Shown: positions 16,455 through 24,195 of the stretch, piece after piece | How the letters are laid out: each line of letters begins with the position of its first letter | How positions within the stretch are numbered: the first letter of the stretch is position 1 | Assembly (NCBI GenBank): GCA_016716465.1 | Contig: JADJWH010000006.1 | Coordinates: 1 to 64,000, forward strand | Source: Gammaproteobacteria bacterium | GTDB lineage: Bacteria > Pseudomonadota > Gammaproteobacteria > SZUA-140 | Direction: 5' to 3' | DNA: 64,000 bases | Program-made: the position numbers and the translations under genes | The notes under the pieces: generated by a model | Databases searched by the model: none | What the model was told of the DNA's origin: nothing | Seen by the model: the letters and a program-made list of their open reading frames with translations, nothing else

Positions 16455-17640
16455 TCCTGATCTGGCGAAGCTGGAGACGGAGGGATACCGCCTCCGCATC
16501 GTCCGCGGCGTTGCCAACCACCTCATCGTCGAGGGCATCCCCGCTGTGAACACCGAGGGCGAGGTCGTCTACGGCGACCTGTACACCCCGCTGGAAATTG
16601 ACGCCGATAGCAAGGTTAGACACCCGGTGGCGAACCACCAGTGCTGGTGGATCGGCAACGACCCACCATGCGATTACACCGGCAGGACCTTGGATGAGCT
16701 CATCGCAAACACGGAGCCCGAGGACAAGGGCGATGGCATTAAAACTCGGGTCGGCATGTCCAGGAAGCTAAAATCTGGTAACGGTCCGATTCCCTATCCC
16801 GACTATTACATCAAGCTGACCACCTACATCGCCTTGATCTGGCCGCCTGCCGTCCAAATCAATCCCACCTGCACACCAAAGCTCGATAGGCCTGTCCCAG
16901 CCGTAGTCGAAGCTCAGGCAAGCGTCTTCTATTACCCAGATATGGCAACCACTCGAGCGGGGATTGGAGCCGCGACGGCAAAGCTCCTCGTCGGCAAGTT
17001 GGCGATCATCGGGCTAGGCGGCACGGGATCGTACATACTCGACCTCGTTGCCAAGTCCCCTGTGGGGGAGATACACCTCTTCGATGGCGACGAGCTCGAA
17101 CTCCACAATGCCTTTCGTGCGCCTGGCGCCCCCGCCAAGGAGGATCTTACGAAGCCGAAAAAGGTCGACTGGTTCGGTACCATATACGACCGCATGCGCA
17201 AGGGCATCGTACGACATCCCTATCACGTCAAGTCACCGCAGCTGGCTGAGCTTCGCGACATGAGTTTCGTTTTCCTTGCCATAGACGATCCCAAAGCGAA
17301 AAAGGTGATTGTGGACTTTCTCTTGTCGGAAAAGATTCCGTTCATTGATGTCGGGATGGATGTATCGCTGGATCGCGATGTTGCTCTGAGAGGTCAGGTT
17401 CGGATTACAGTTGGCACTCCCACTGTAAATGCCCACATCGAGCAGGTCGTGTCGTTTGCCGACGGCTCAGAAAACAACATATATCGGAATATCCAGGTGG
17501 CGGACTTGAATATGCTGAACGCCGCATTCGCGGTCGTCCGATGGAAAAAGTGGTTGGGATTCTATGGCGACGATGCCAACGAATACCACAGTCTCTACAA
17601 CGTCCAGACCGGCAGTCTGATAAAGGGCGTAGTGCTGTGA
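16429..17640 (+). CDS. E2-like/E1-like (DUF6791-ThiF) adenylyltransferase
   Basis: 403 aa. Residues 1-165 resemble the E2-like domain that precedes ThiF in this family (KVRHPVANHQCWWIGN, then IPYPDYYIKLTTYIALIWPPA); I call it DUF6791 from memory. Residues about 175-400 form a ThiF/E1 fold with the nucleotide loop IIGLGGTGSYILD and the ATP-site run LFDGDELELHNAFRAPGA. It should adenylate the C-terminus of the ubiquitin-like protein encoded just upstream. Overlaps neighbours on both sides (26 bp; GTGA), so the three are one translational unit. The catalytic cysteine for transfer cannot be assigned by eye. Confidence 0.82.
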   Translation: MSETPTSLNPDLAKLETEGYRLRIVRGVANHLIVEGIPAVNTEGEVVYGDLYTPLEIDADSKVRHPVANHQCWWIGNDPPCDYTGRTLDELIANTEPEDKGDGIKTRVGMSRKLKSGNGPIPYPDYYIKLTTYIALIWPPAVQINPTCTPKLDRPVPAVVEAQASVFYYPDMATTRAGIGAATAKLLVGKLAIIGLGGTGSYILDLVAKSPVGEIHLFDGDELELHNAFRAPGAPAKEDLTKPKKVDWFGTIYDRMRKGIVRHPYHVKSPQLAELRDMSFVFLAIDDPKAKKVIVDFLLSEKIPFIDVGMDVSLDRDVALRGQVRITVGTPTVNAHIEQVVSFADGSENNIYRNIQVADLNMLNAAFAVVRWKKWLGFYGDDANEYHSLYNVQTGSLIKGVVL

Positions 17641-18035
17641 GGATTAGCACAATTAGGCCCATCTACGTGGAGTCCTTCCCCAAGACACTGGAGAATGGGA
17701 TCCTTTATATCTCGCGGCAGTTCAGCACCGCCTGCCATCGTTGCTGCTGCGGGTGTGGAACCAAGATCGTCACGCCCCTTCGCCCCACCGAGTACCGCCT
17801 TACCGATGTCGGTGGGAAAATCTCTCTCTACCCGTCGATCGGGAACTGGAATCACCCATGCCAATCACATTACGTGATCCGTAACAGCCAGGTGATAAGG
17901 GCACGAACCATGGGACAAACGGAGATCGAAGAAGGCCGCGCATACGATGAGGCTGAAAAGCGTGACTACTACTTACAACCAGCGCAGTCTTGGCTTACTG
18001 ACATCTGGAACTGGATCAAAAGCTTGTTCCATTAG
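17637..18035 (+). CDS. DUF6527 protein of the ubiquitin-like operon
   Basis: 132 aa. The start is GTG 17637, overlapping the ThiF stop as GTGA; the frame is open further upstream inside ThiF, but that part is out of context. Signature residues: CHRCCCGCGTKIVTPL, then SLYPSIGNW and CQSHYVIRNSQVI, which I recognise as DUF6527, a regular third member of multiubiquitin-ThiF operons. The cysteine cluster could bind zinc or carry the transfer thioester. The C-terminus has LTDIWNWIKSLF, possibly a membrane-binding amphipathic helix. Role in conjugation inferred from context. Confidence 0.78.
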   Translation: MRISTIRPIYVESFPKTLENGILYISRQFSTACHRCCCGCGTKIVTPLRPTEYRLTDVGGKISLYPSIGNWNHPCQSHYVIRNSQVIRARTMGQTEIEEGRAYDEAEKRDYYLQPAQSWLTDIWNWIKSLFH

Positions 18036-18046
18036 AAAGGTCTAAT
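18031..18046 (+). terminator. short hairpin at the end of the ubiquitin-like operon
   Basis: ATTAGA-AAGG-TCTAAT overlaps the DUF6527 stop codon. A 6-bp AT-rich stem, followed about 10 bases later by ATTTTA. Weak terminator candidate. Confidence 0.35.
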
Positions 18047-18114
18047 CGACCATAATTTTAACGATGCGAATAGCAAACGGGTGTTACACCGCTAGCCCGT
18101 ATCGATGTCGACCT

Positions 18115-18146
18115 GTTTCGAGTCAATCATTTCACATCCTCGAAAC
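18115..18146. promoter_or_regulatory. inverted repeat upstream of traU
   Basis: GTTTCGAG (18115-18122) and CTCGAAAC (18139-18146) are perfect inverted copies separated by 16 bases, about 70 bp before traU. The spacing suits a dimeric regulator. The island separates traU from the main tra promoter, so this 178-bp gap may supply a new promoter. Confidence 0.4.
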
Positions 18147-18213
18147 CTGTCCTAAAACCTCCTCGCGCCTGAAATAACGTTTTTTCTTCCTCTCTGCACC
18201 GCGGCTGCCCACG

Positions 18214-19227
18214 ATGGGCGCCATGAAACACCCGCTATTCCATCGGGGTCTATTCGTAATAGGCCTGACCGTGCTGCTGACCTGCCTACCCACACCACAG
18301 GCATCTGCCGACCCGCCCTGCTACGGGCGTTTCCCCAACCCCTTCACCGACGTGTGCTGGAAATGCGTATTCCCAATCAGCATCGGACCACTCAAGGTGA
18401 ATTTCGGTATGGAGGATTCCGGTGATAGCGTTCCTCTGATCTGTACCTGTCCTGCCCCGCCACCCGTTTTTATCCGGATCGGATTTGGCGCCGGGTTCTG
18501 GGAGCCGGCACGGGTCGCCGAGGTGGTACGTACGCCGTTTTGTTCACCCCTGTTGGGTGGAGTCACCTTGGGATCATTAGCTGCCCCTGCAGGCACTAAT
18601 GCCAAGACCAGCGACAGGAAGGAAGCCTTCTACCACGTTCACTGGTACATCTATCCCCTGCTCTCATGGATGAACTTGCTGACGGATATCTCCTGCGTAA
18701 AGCCGGAATCCTTCGACGTGCTCTACCTCACCGAGTTAGATCCGCTGTGGGAGGATGACGAGCTCGCCTTCCTGATCAACCCGGAGGCAGCACTGTTCGC
18801 GAACCCCGCCGCCCAGGCCGCCTGTGCCGCCGATTGCGTCGCGGCCACCACGGGATTTCCGCTTGATCCCTTGTTCTGGTGCGCCGGTTGTCAGGGATCC
18901 ATGTATCCCATCGACGGTAACGTGAAACACCACGAAGGCGGTGTGGATAGTTCCCTGCTTCTGGTGCAGCGCATGGCAGCGAAGCTCCACCGCCAGATGC
19001 TGGAGCTGGATACCTCCAGCCAAGCAGCGATGTGTCTGCCCTTGCCCCTGCCCATCCTGCGCAAATCCCAATACAAGACGCAGATGCTGTATCCCATTCC
19101 CACACCCTTTACCGCGCAGCCATTCGGCCGCGTGACGATTCCCTGGGCGGCGGGACACGAGTTTCCGGTCCGCGGCGAGGACTGGGCCTATCTCGTCTGG
19201 AGAAAGAAAGTATGTTGCGCATTCTGA
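18214..19227 (+). CDS. traU: TraU, conjugal transfer protein
   Basis: 337 aa. Signal peptide, then the cysteine-rich TraU core: FPNPFTDVCWKCVFPISIG, CTCPAPPPVFIRIGFGAGFWEP, HVHWYIYPLLSWM and FWCAGCQGSMYP. Starts at 18214 (or ATG 18223). Periplasmic protein needed for DNA transfer. Its many cysteines fit the operon's own DsbC-like isomerase. Overlaps trbC by 16 bp. Confidence 0.92.
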   Translation: MGAMKHPLFHRGLFVIGLTVLLTCLPTPQASADPPCYGRFPNPFTDVCWKCVFPISIGPLKVNFGMEDSGDSVPLICTCPAPPPVFIRIGFGAGFWEPARVAEVVRTPFCSPLLGGVTLGSLAAPAGTNAKTSDRKEAFYHVHWYIYPLLSWMNLLTDISCVKPESFDVLYLTELDPLWEDDELAFLINPEAALFANPAAQAACAADCVAATTGFPLDPLFWCAGCQGSMYPIDGNVKHHEGGVDSSLLLVQRMAAKLHRQMLELDTSSQAAMCLPLPLPILRKSQYKTQMLYPIPTPFTAQPFGRVTIPWAAGHEFPVRGEDWAYLVWRKKVCCAF

Positions 19228-20015
19228 CCACGATGATGTCTATCGGACTTTGCCTGATGACGGCTCCGACCTTGTGGGCAGCAACGCCTACTGGGGAGGA
19301 CCTTAACTCCGCAACTACTCGCTCTCAGGATGCCGTCGAGCAGGCAAGGCGTCTAAGCAAGGACGAGGATTTCAACCGACAGATTCGAATAAACGGGGAA
19401 CAGGGCATCGCGGACGCCAATCGCGCTAGCCAAGACAGGGTATCCGGATCGGCCAGTGTGATTGCCCCCGTTGTTGACGTAAGGTCCCTGACCAAAGCAC
19501 AGGAAGATATTCGAGCCTTACTCGCCGATCCGCAACTGACCATTCCACAAGATTCAACCTCCGGGGATGGAGATCCACCTCCACTGGTATTCATCTCCTT
19601 TTCCATGCCGGATGATTCTCTGCGTGCGCTGCTGCGCGATGCCGAGCGCACGGGTTCACCGCTGGTGCTGCGCGGGATGGTGGATAACTCCATGAAGCGC
19701 ACCGTGGAGCGTATAGGGGAACTGCTGGGCACCGGAAAACCCGGCAAGGATGTGGTTGATGGTCCCGCCCCGTCGCTGGCCATCGATCCCACCCTGTTCG
19801 AGCGCTTCGGCGTGGATAAAGTCCCGACCTTTATCCTCCTGCTGGATGCCGCCGCCCCCTGCACGCCCGCCGGCTGCCCCGTACCCGATCACCTGAAACT
19901 GGCAGGCGATGTGAGTCTTGCCTACGCCCTCGGCGTCATGGCACGGGAGGGCACGGGCACACCCTTGGGACTACGCGCCGAGCAGTGGCATAAACGCCTG
20001 GAGGCGCAGCCATGA
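19212..20015 (+). CDS. trbC: TrbC-like pilin assembly protein
   Basis: 267 aa from ATG 19212 inside the end of traU. Signal peptide to about LWAA, a helical charged stretch, then the type-F TrbC domain with LVFISFSMPDDSLRALL, LVLRGMVDNSM and FGVDKVPTFILL, a thioredoxin-like fold without CxxC. Overlaps traN by 4 bp (ATGA). Confidence 0.88.
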   Translation: MLRILTTMMSIGLCLMTAPTLWAATPTGEDLNSATTRSQDAVEQARRLSKDEDFNRQIRINGEQGIADANRASQDRVSGSASVIAPVVDVRSLTKAQEDIRALLADPQLTIPQDSTSGDGDPPPLVFISFSMPDDSLRALLRDAERTGSPLVLRGMVDNSMKRTVERIGELLGTGKPGKDVVDGPAPSLAIDPTLFERFGVDKVPTFILLLDAAAPCTPAGCPVPDHLKLAGDVSLAYALGVMAREGTGTPLGLRAEQWHKRLEAQP

Positions 20016-21982
20016 TCGGAAACCGTTTCGCCGTCATGATGGTGTTGTGTCTCGGCCTGCCGATCGGTCTATCAGCGGAGGAACTCACCCGCGACCAGGC
20101 CCTGTTGCTTGGCAAGAAACTGGGTATCACGAATAATCCGACTATATCGAATGCCGCTACGAATCCCGATCTTTCGACCGTCCCCGGCTACCAGGGCACC
20201 GATGTGCCAGAGACCCGGTATTACGGCGCCGGACTGGGTATCGAGGATACCGCTCGACAGGCCCTGCCCGACAGTCCCGTCGGCAGCTATGTGCAGGACA
20301 GCGCCTTGAGCCGCCCGCTGTTCACCCTCGACCGGACCGACCCGATCGTCCAGCGCGGCGATGCCATCGCGGCCGACCCGCAGGCGCTGCTGGGTCAGCA
20401 ACTCACGGGGCAATACAGTGACTGTCAGCCTGTCACGACGACCGTGGCCCCGGCCACCTACACCGATGAGGTCTGCACGGCCTGGGGGCTGGACCAGTCC
20501 CTGAGTTGCCAGAAGACGCTGAACCTCACGTGCACCCGACCCATCGAATGCGATGCCGGCGGCATCAATCTGGAGTCAGTACAGAGCGATATGCTCTGGA
20601 CCTACACCTACCCCACGCTGACGATCGGCACGTTGAGCAACAATTACTGGAGCGGGTACTGCGCGGTGTTCGATCGCAGCACCACCTTCACCATCACGGA
20701 TATCGACAAGGTCCAGGAGTTCACCCTGATTCAGGCGGGCTTCGACGATTGGATCAGCCTCTCGGTAAACGGCCATCCGGTCTATATCGGCCCCTACGGG
20801 GGTGATCGTCTGGACATCGATACCTACGAAGTCTTTACCGGACTGACACTCCAACGCGTGCAGTATGGCCCCGCCAGTTTCGGCGCCTGCGAACTCAGTA
20901 CGAGCTGGAACATGAACCTCAACATCGACATCAAGCCGTATCTGCACACCGGGTCAAACACCATCGAGATGCGCGTGGTGGTTGCCGGAGCCGGAGAAGG
21001 CTGGGCCCGGTTCAAGGCGACTCAATACTGCGACTGCCAATGGTCGGAAACCTGGGACGACGGCTGCAGCACGCTGGATCAACAAGTTCAATCCGGACTA
21101 TGCGTGCAGCAATCCCAGACCTGCGCCGAGCCGGCGGAGACCCGGGTGATCGACGGCATCCCGGTCACGCGCGACTGCTGGCGGTATGACCTCACCTATC
21201 AGTGCGCCACGGGTGAGACCCGCGAGGAGCCCTATTGTCAGGAACTGCGGGACCGCGGCTGCAGCCAGATCGATTCGACCTGTGTGACCACCCTGCCGGA
21301 CGGGAGTTGTTACGAATACCGGCAGTCCTACCGCTGCCCGCAGGGCAACGCGGTCTCTCAGACCGTGATGGACTGCGGCGGGCAGACCTTCTGTCTCGAC
21401 GGCAGTTGTTTCGACACCGGTTACACGCCCAATTCGGACTTTGCCCTCGCCGCAAGTCATCTCGGATCGCTTGAATCCGCCGCCCAAGACTTCAACACCA
21501 CGGAGATGGTGGTCTTCAAGGGTCAGGACCTGCGCTGTGACAAGACCGTTCTCGGCTTCTCCAATTGCTGCAAGGACAGCGGCTGGGGGATCGACCTGTC
21601 GCTCGCACAGTGCTCGGAGGAGGAGAAGATCCTCGGTCAGCAACGGCAGGCCGGACAATGCCATGCCATCGGCGACTACTGCAGTCACGATTCCCTGTTC
21701 GGCTGCCTTACGCGCAAGAACACCTATTGCTGCTTCAATTCGAAACTCGGACGCATCATCCAGGAGCAGGGCCGGCCGCAGCTCGGCCTCGGCTGGGGAT
21801 CTCCTAAAAACCCGGACTGCCGGGGCTTCACCCCGGAGGAGCTGACGAGCATCGATTTCTCGCAGATCGATTTCAGCGAATTCTATGCCGATGCCTACGC
21901 CAATGCGGCCTCGGCCGACCGGCCGTCCGGAACGGCGATGCAGCAGATCATCGAGCAGCGCATCCAGGGCCTCCTGCCGTGA
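20012..21982 (+). CDS. traN: TraN, mating-pair stabilisation protein
   Basis: 656 aa, exported and very cysteine-rich, typical of TraN. Signal peptide about 1-23. A TraN core runs from about 500, with SNCCKDSGWG, NTYCCFNSKLGRIIQEQGRPQLGLGWG and DCRGFTPEELTSIDFSQIDFSE split over the last third. Outer-membrane adhesin that stabilises contact with the recipient. Overlaps traF by 4 bp. Confidence 0.92.
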   Translation: MIGNRFAVMMVLCLGLPIGLSAEELTRDQALLLGKKLGITNNPTISNAATNPDLSTVPGYQGTDVPETRYYGAGLGIEDTARQALPDSPVGSYVQDSALSRPLFTLDRTDPIVQRGDAIAADPQALLGQQLTGQYSDCQPVTTTVAPATYTDEVCTAWGLDQSLSCQKTLNLTCTRPIECDAGGINLESVQSDMLWTYTYPTLTIGTLSNNYWSGYCAVFDRSTTFTITDIDKVQEFTLIQAGFDDWISLSVNGHPVYIGPYGGDRLDIDTYEVFTGLTLQRVQYGPASFGACELSTSWNMNLNIDIKPYLHTGSNTIEMRVVVAGAGEGWARFKATQYCDCQWSETWDDGCSTLDQQVQSGLCVQQSQTCAEPAETRVIDGIPVTRDCWRYDLTYQCATGETREEPYCQELRDRGCSQIDSTCVTTLPDGSCYEYRQSYRCPQGNAVSQTVMDCGGQTFCLDGSCFDTGYTPNSDFALAASHLGSLESAAQDFNTTEMVVFKGQDLRCDKTVLGFSNCCKDSGWGIDLSLAQCSEEEKILGQQRQAGQCHAIGDYCSHDSLFGCLTRKNTYCCFNSKLGRIIQEQGRPQLGLGWGSPKNPDCRGFTPEELTSIDFSQIDFSEFYADAYANAASADRPSGTAMQQIIEQRIQGLLP

Positions 21983-22790
21983 AGCTCTGGCCATTGCTGG
22001 CGGGGCTCCTGGCCATCAGCGGCGCACACGCGGAGGACAACGGCCTCCGGGTCTATTATCACCGCCATGCCGAGGGGTGGTTCTGGTATCAGGATCCCGC
22101 TCCACCACAGACACCCGCCGAACCCCAAGCCCAGCCGCCAGCACCAGCCGATCCCCTGGAGAGGATGACGGCGTTTCAGAAGCAGGTCGATAGCGCCAGG
22201 GCACGCGCGATCCTCGAGCCCACCGACGACAACGTGAAGGCCTACCTGCAGCTGAATCAGCTGGCCATGAACCGCGCGGGCGAGTTCGCGCAGGCCTGGC
22301 AGCGGGTGGTGTGGACCACGCCGGATCTCGACACCCGCCTGACCCATCCCGTCAACGATCAGGCCGTGCAGGTCTTCAACGATGAGAAGCTGCGCCGGGT
22401 CGACGAATTCCTGGCCGATACGGCGCGCACCCACGGGTTGTTTTTCTTCTTCAAAGGCTCCTGTCCCTTCTGCCATCGCTTCGCCCCGGTACTGAAGGCC
22501 TTCGCCGAAACCTACGGGTTTCGGATCGTTCCCATCAGCCTGGATGGGGGCGCACTGCCCGACTTCCCGCGCCACGAAACAACGCCGACATCGCCGAGAA
22601 ACTGAAGGTGGATACGGTGCCCGCCGTGTTTCTGGTGAATCCCAGGGACCGCACCATCCATCCCGTCGCCTTCGGATACGTCAGTGATTCGGAGCTCAGG
22701 CAGCGCATCTACACCCTGATGAGCGGGCAGGAGGCGGAACCGCTGGTGCAGGCACAACTCCCGGGAGACCTCAGCCATGGTGATGAGTAA
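21979..22790 (+). pseudogene. traF: TraF pilus assembly protein, frameshifted
   Basis: The first 200 codons carry a signal peptide, the TraF N-terminal region (GWFWYQDP) and a thioredoxin-like motif GSCPFCHRFAP. The frame is lost at about 22577-22580 in GAAAC and stops at 22605. Adding one base to that A-run restores RHENNADIAEKLKVDTVPAVFLVNP and the rest of the protein to 22790, giving about 270 aa, the normal size. So a single-base deletion, or an assembly error in a homopolymer, is present. If real, the transfer system may be impaired, because TraF is needed for F-type pilus assembly. Overlaps traH. Confidence 0.82.
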
Positions 22791-24183
22791 GACAGTCCTC
22801 TTCGTTCTGACCCTATGGATCGGCCTGTTGGCGCCGACCGCCTGGGCGGACATGGCCAGCGACATGGACACCTTTTTCAACGACATCAATTTCAGCACGG
22901 TCACCAAGCCCGGCGTGTATGAGGGCCAGAGTGCGGGCTACTACACCGGCGGCGGCGTTCTCTTGCGCGTGCCGCAACGCAACTACACCCTGTTCTCAGT
23001 GCAGTGGCCCCGCTTTCGCAGCGGCTGCGGCGGCATCGATTTCTTCAGCGGGGGCTTTTCCTTCATCAATGCCTCGGAGTTCGTCAGCATGCTGCAGAAC
23101 ATCGGTTCGGTGGCCGTGAGCCAGGCTTTCCTGCTGGCGCTGCGCACCATCAGCCCGCAGATCGCCTCCACCCTGGAGCAGATCCAGACCTGGGCGCAGA
23201 AGTACGGCCTCAACAGCATCAACAGCTGCGAGGCCGGCGCCGCGCTCGCCGGCGGGGCGCTCAAATCCTTCGGGATGTCGAAGCAGGCCTGCATCATGGA
23301 GCGGGTCAACAGCAGCGGAGAGAGCTGGTCGGAGGCCGAGGTGGCCTGCACCACGGGCGGCGAGCGCATGGCCACCCTCCAGAACAGTCCGATGAAGCAG
23401 CTCATGGTGACCGAAGGCAATCTCGCCTGGCGCGCCATGATGCGCAATCCCTTCTTCGTGAACGATAAGGACCTCGCCCAGGTCATGATGAACCTGTCCG
23501 GCACGGTGATCATCAAGGTGGACCAGCCCGGGAGCGAGGACACCACCACGACCTACCAGACGATACCCTCCGTCCTCATCGGCAGTGGCGGACAGGATCT
23601 GCTCCGGGTGCTGCTGGAAGGCGGCAGCATCGACGTGAAGGCCTGCTCCAACGGGACGGACGATGAATTCGCCTGCACCGAGATGACCGGCTCGCACACC
23701 GTCACCGTCCACCAGGGGCTGGTCGATAAGGTGCGGGTGATCCTCGATGACATCGTGACCAGGATACACAGCGACACCCCGCTTGATGAGGTACAGCGCG
23801 GCCTGCTCGCCTCCACCTCGCTGCCGGTCCACAAGTACCTCACCGTCGGCGTGGCCTATATCCCCGGCGCGCTCGCGCCCGAGATCGACAATTACGCCAC
23901 GCTCATCGCCAAGGACATCCTCTACAGCTATCTGAATGACCTGCTCGGCAAGCTCACGGCCTCAACCCTTGCCCTGGACAACCAGGAGGATGCCCGCATC
24001 AAGGAGTTTCACGAGGGCGTGAACACGGCGCGCCACGAGATCCGCGCCTACAAGGACGATGTGCGCCTGAGTTTTGATGAGGCACTGGTGTTCACCCAGC
24101 GGGTGCGCGAGTACGAGAAGGCTCTGGTCGGAAAACTGTCCCCCGGGATGTTCCGCAATCTGGTGTGGTCGTCGTCACAATAA
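22777..24183 (+). CDS. traH: TraH, conjugal transfer protein
   Basis: 468 aa. Signal peptide ends WAD; then TraH blocks YTGGGVLLRVPQRNYTLFS, RSGCGGIDFFSGGFSFINASEFV and INSCEAGAALAGG. C-terminal coiled-coil-rich half. GGGAG precedes the ATG. Periplasmic/outer-membrane component for pilus assembly. Overlaps the end of traF by 14 bp; traG follows after 12 bp. Confidence 0.92.
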   Translation: MVMSKTVLFVLTLWIGLLAPTAWADMASDMDTFFNDINFSTVTKPGVYEGQSAGYYTGGGVLLRVPQRNYTLFSVQWPRFRSGCGGIDFFSGGFSFINASEFVSMLQNIGSVAVSQAFLLALRTISPQIASTLEQIQTWAQKYGLNSINSCEAGAALAGGALKSFGMSKQACIMERVNSSGESWSEAEVACTTGGERMATLQNSPMKQLMVTEGNLAWRAMMRNPFFVNDKDLAQVMMNLSGTVIIKVDQPGSEDTTTTYQTIPSVLIGSGGQDLLRVLLEGGSIDVKACSNGTDDEFACTEMTGSHTVTVHQGLVDKVRVILDDIVTRIHSDTPLDEVQRGLLASTSLPVHKYLTVGVAYIPGALAPEIDNYATLIAKDILYSYLNDLLGKLTASTLALDNQEDARIKEFHEGVNTARHEIRAYKDDVRLSFDEALVFTQRVREYEKALVGKLSPGMFRNLVWSSSQ

Positions 24184-24195
24184 CGGATTTCAGAG

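Noticed and set aside
14026..18035. CBASS or type II Bil operon
   Set aside because: ThiF/E2-like genes occur in both, but there is no cGAS-like nucleotidyltransferase, effector or JAB peptidase; multiubiquitin and DUF6527 define a different class.
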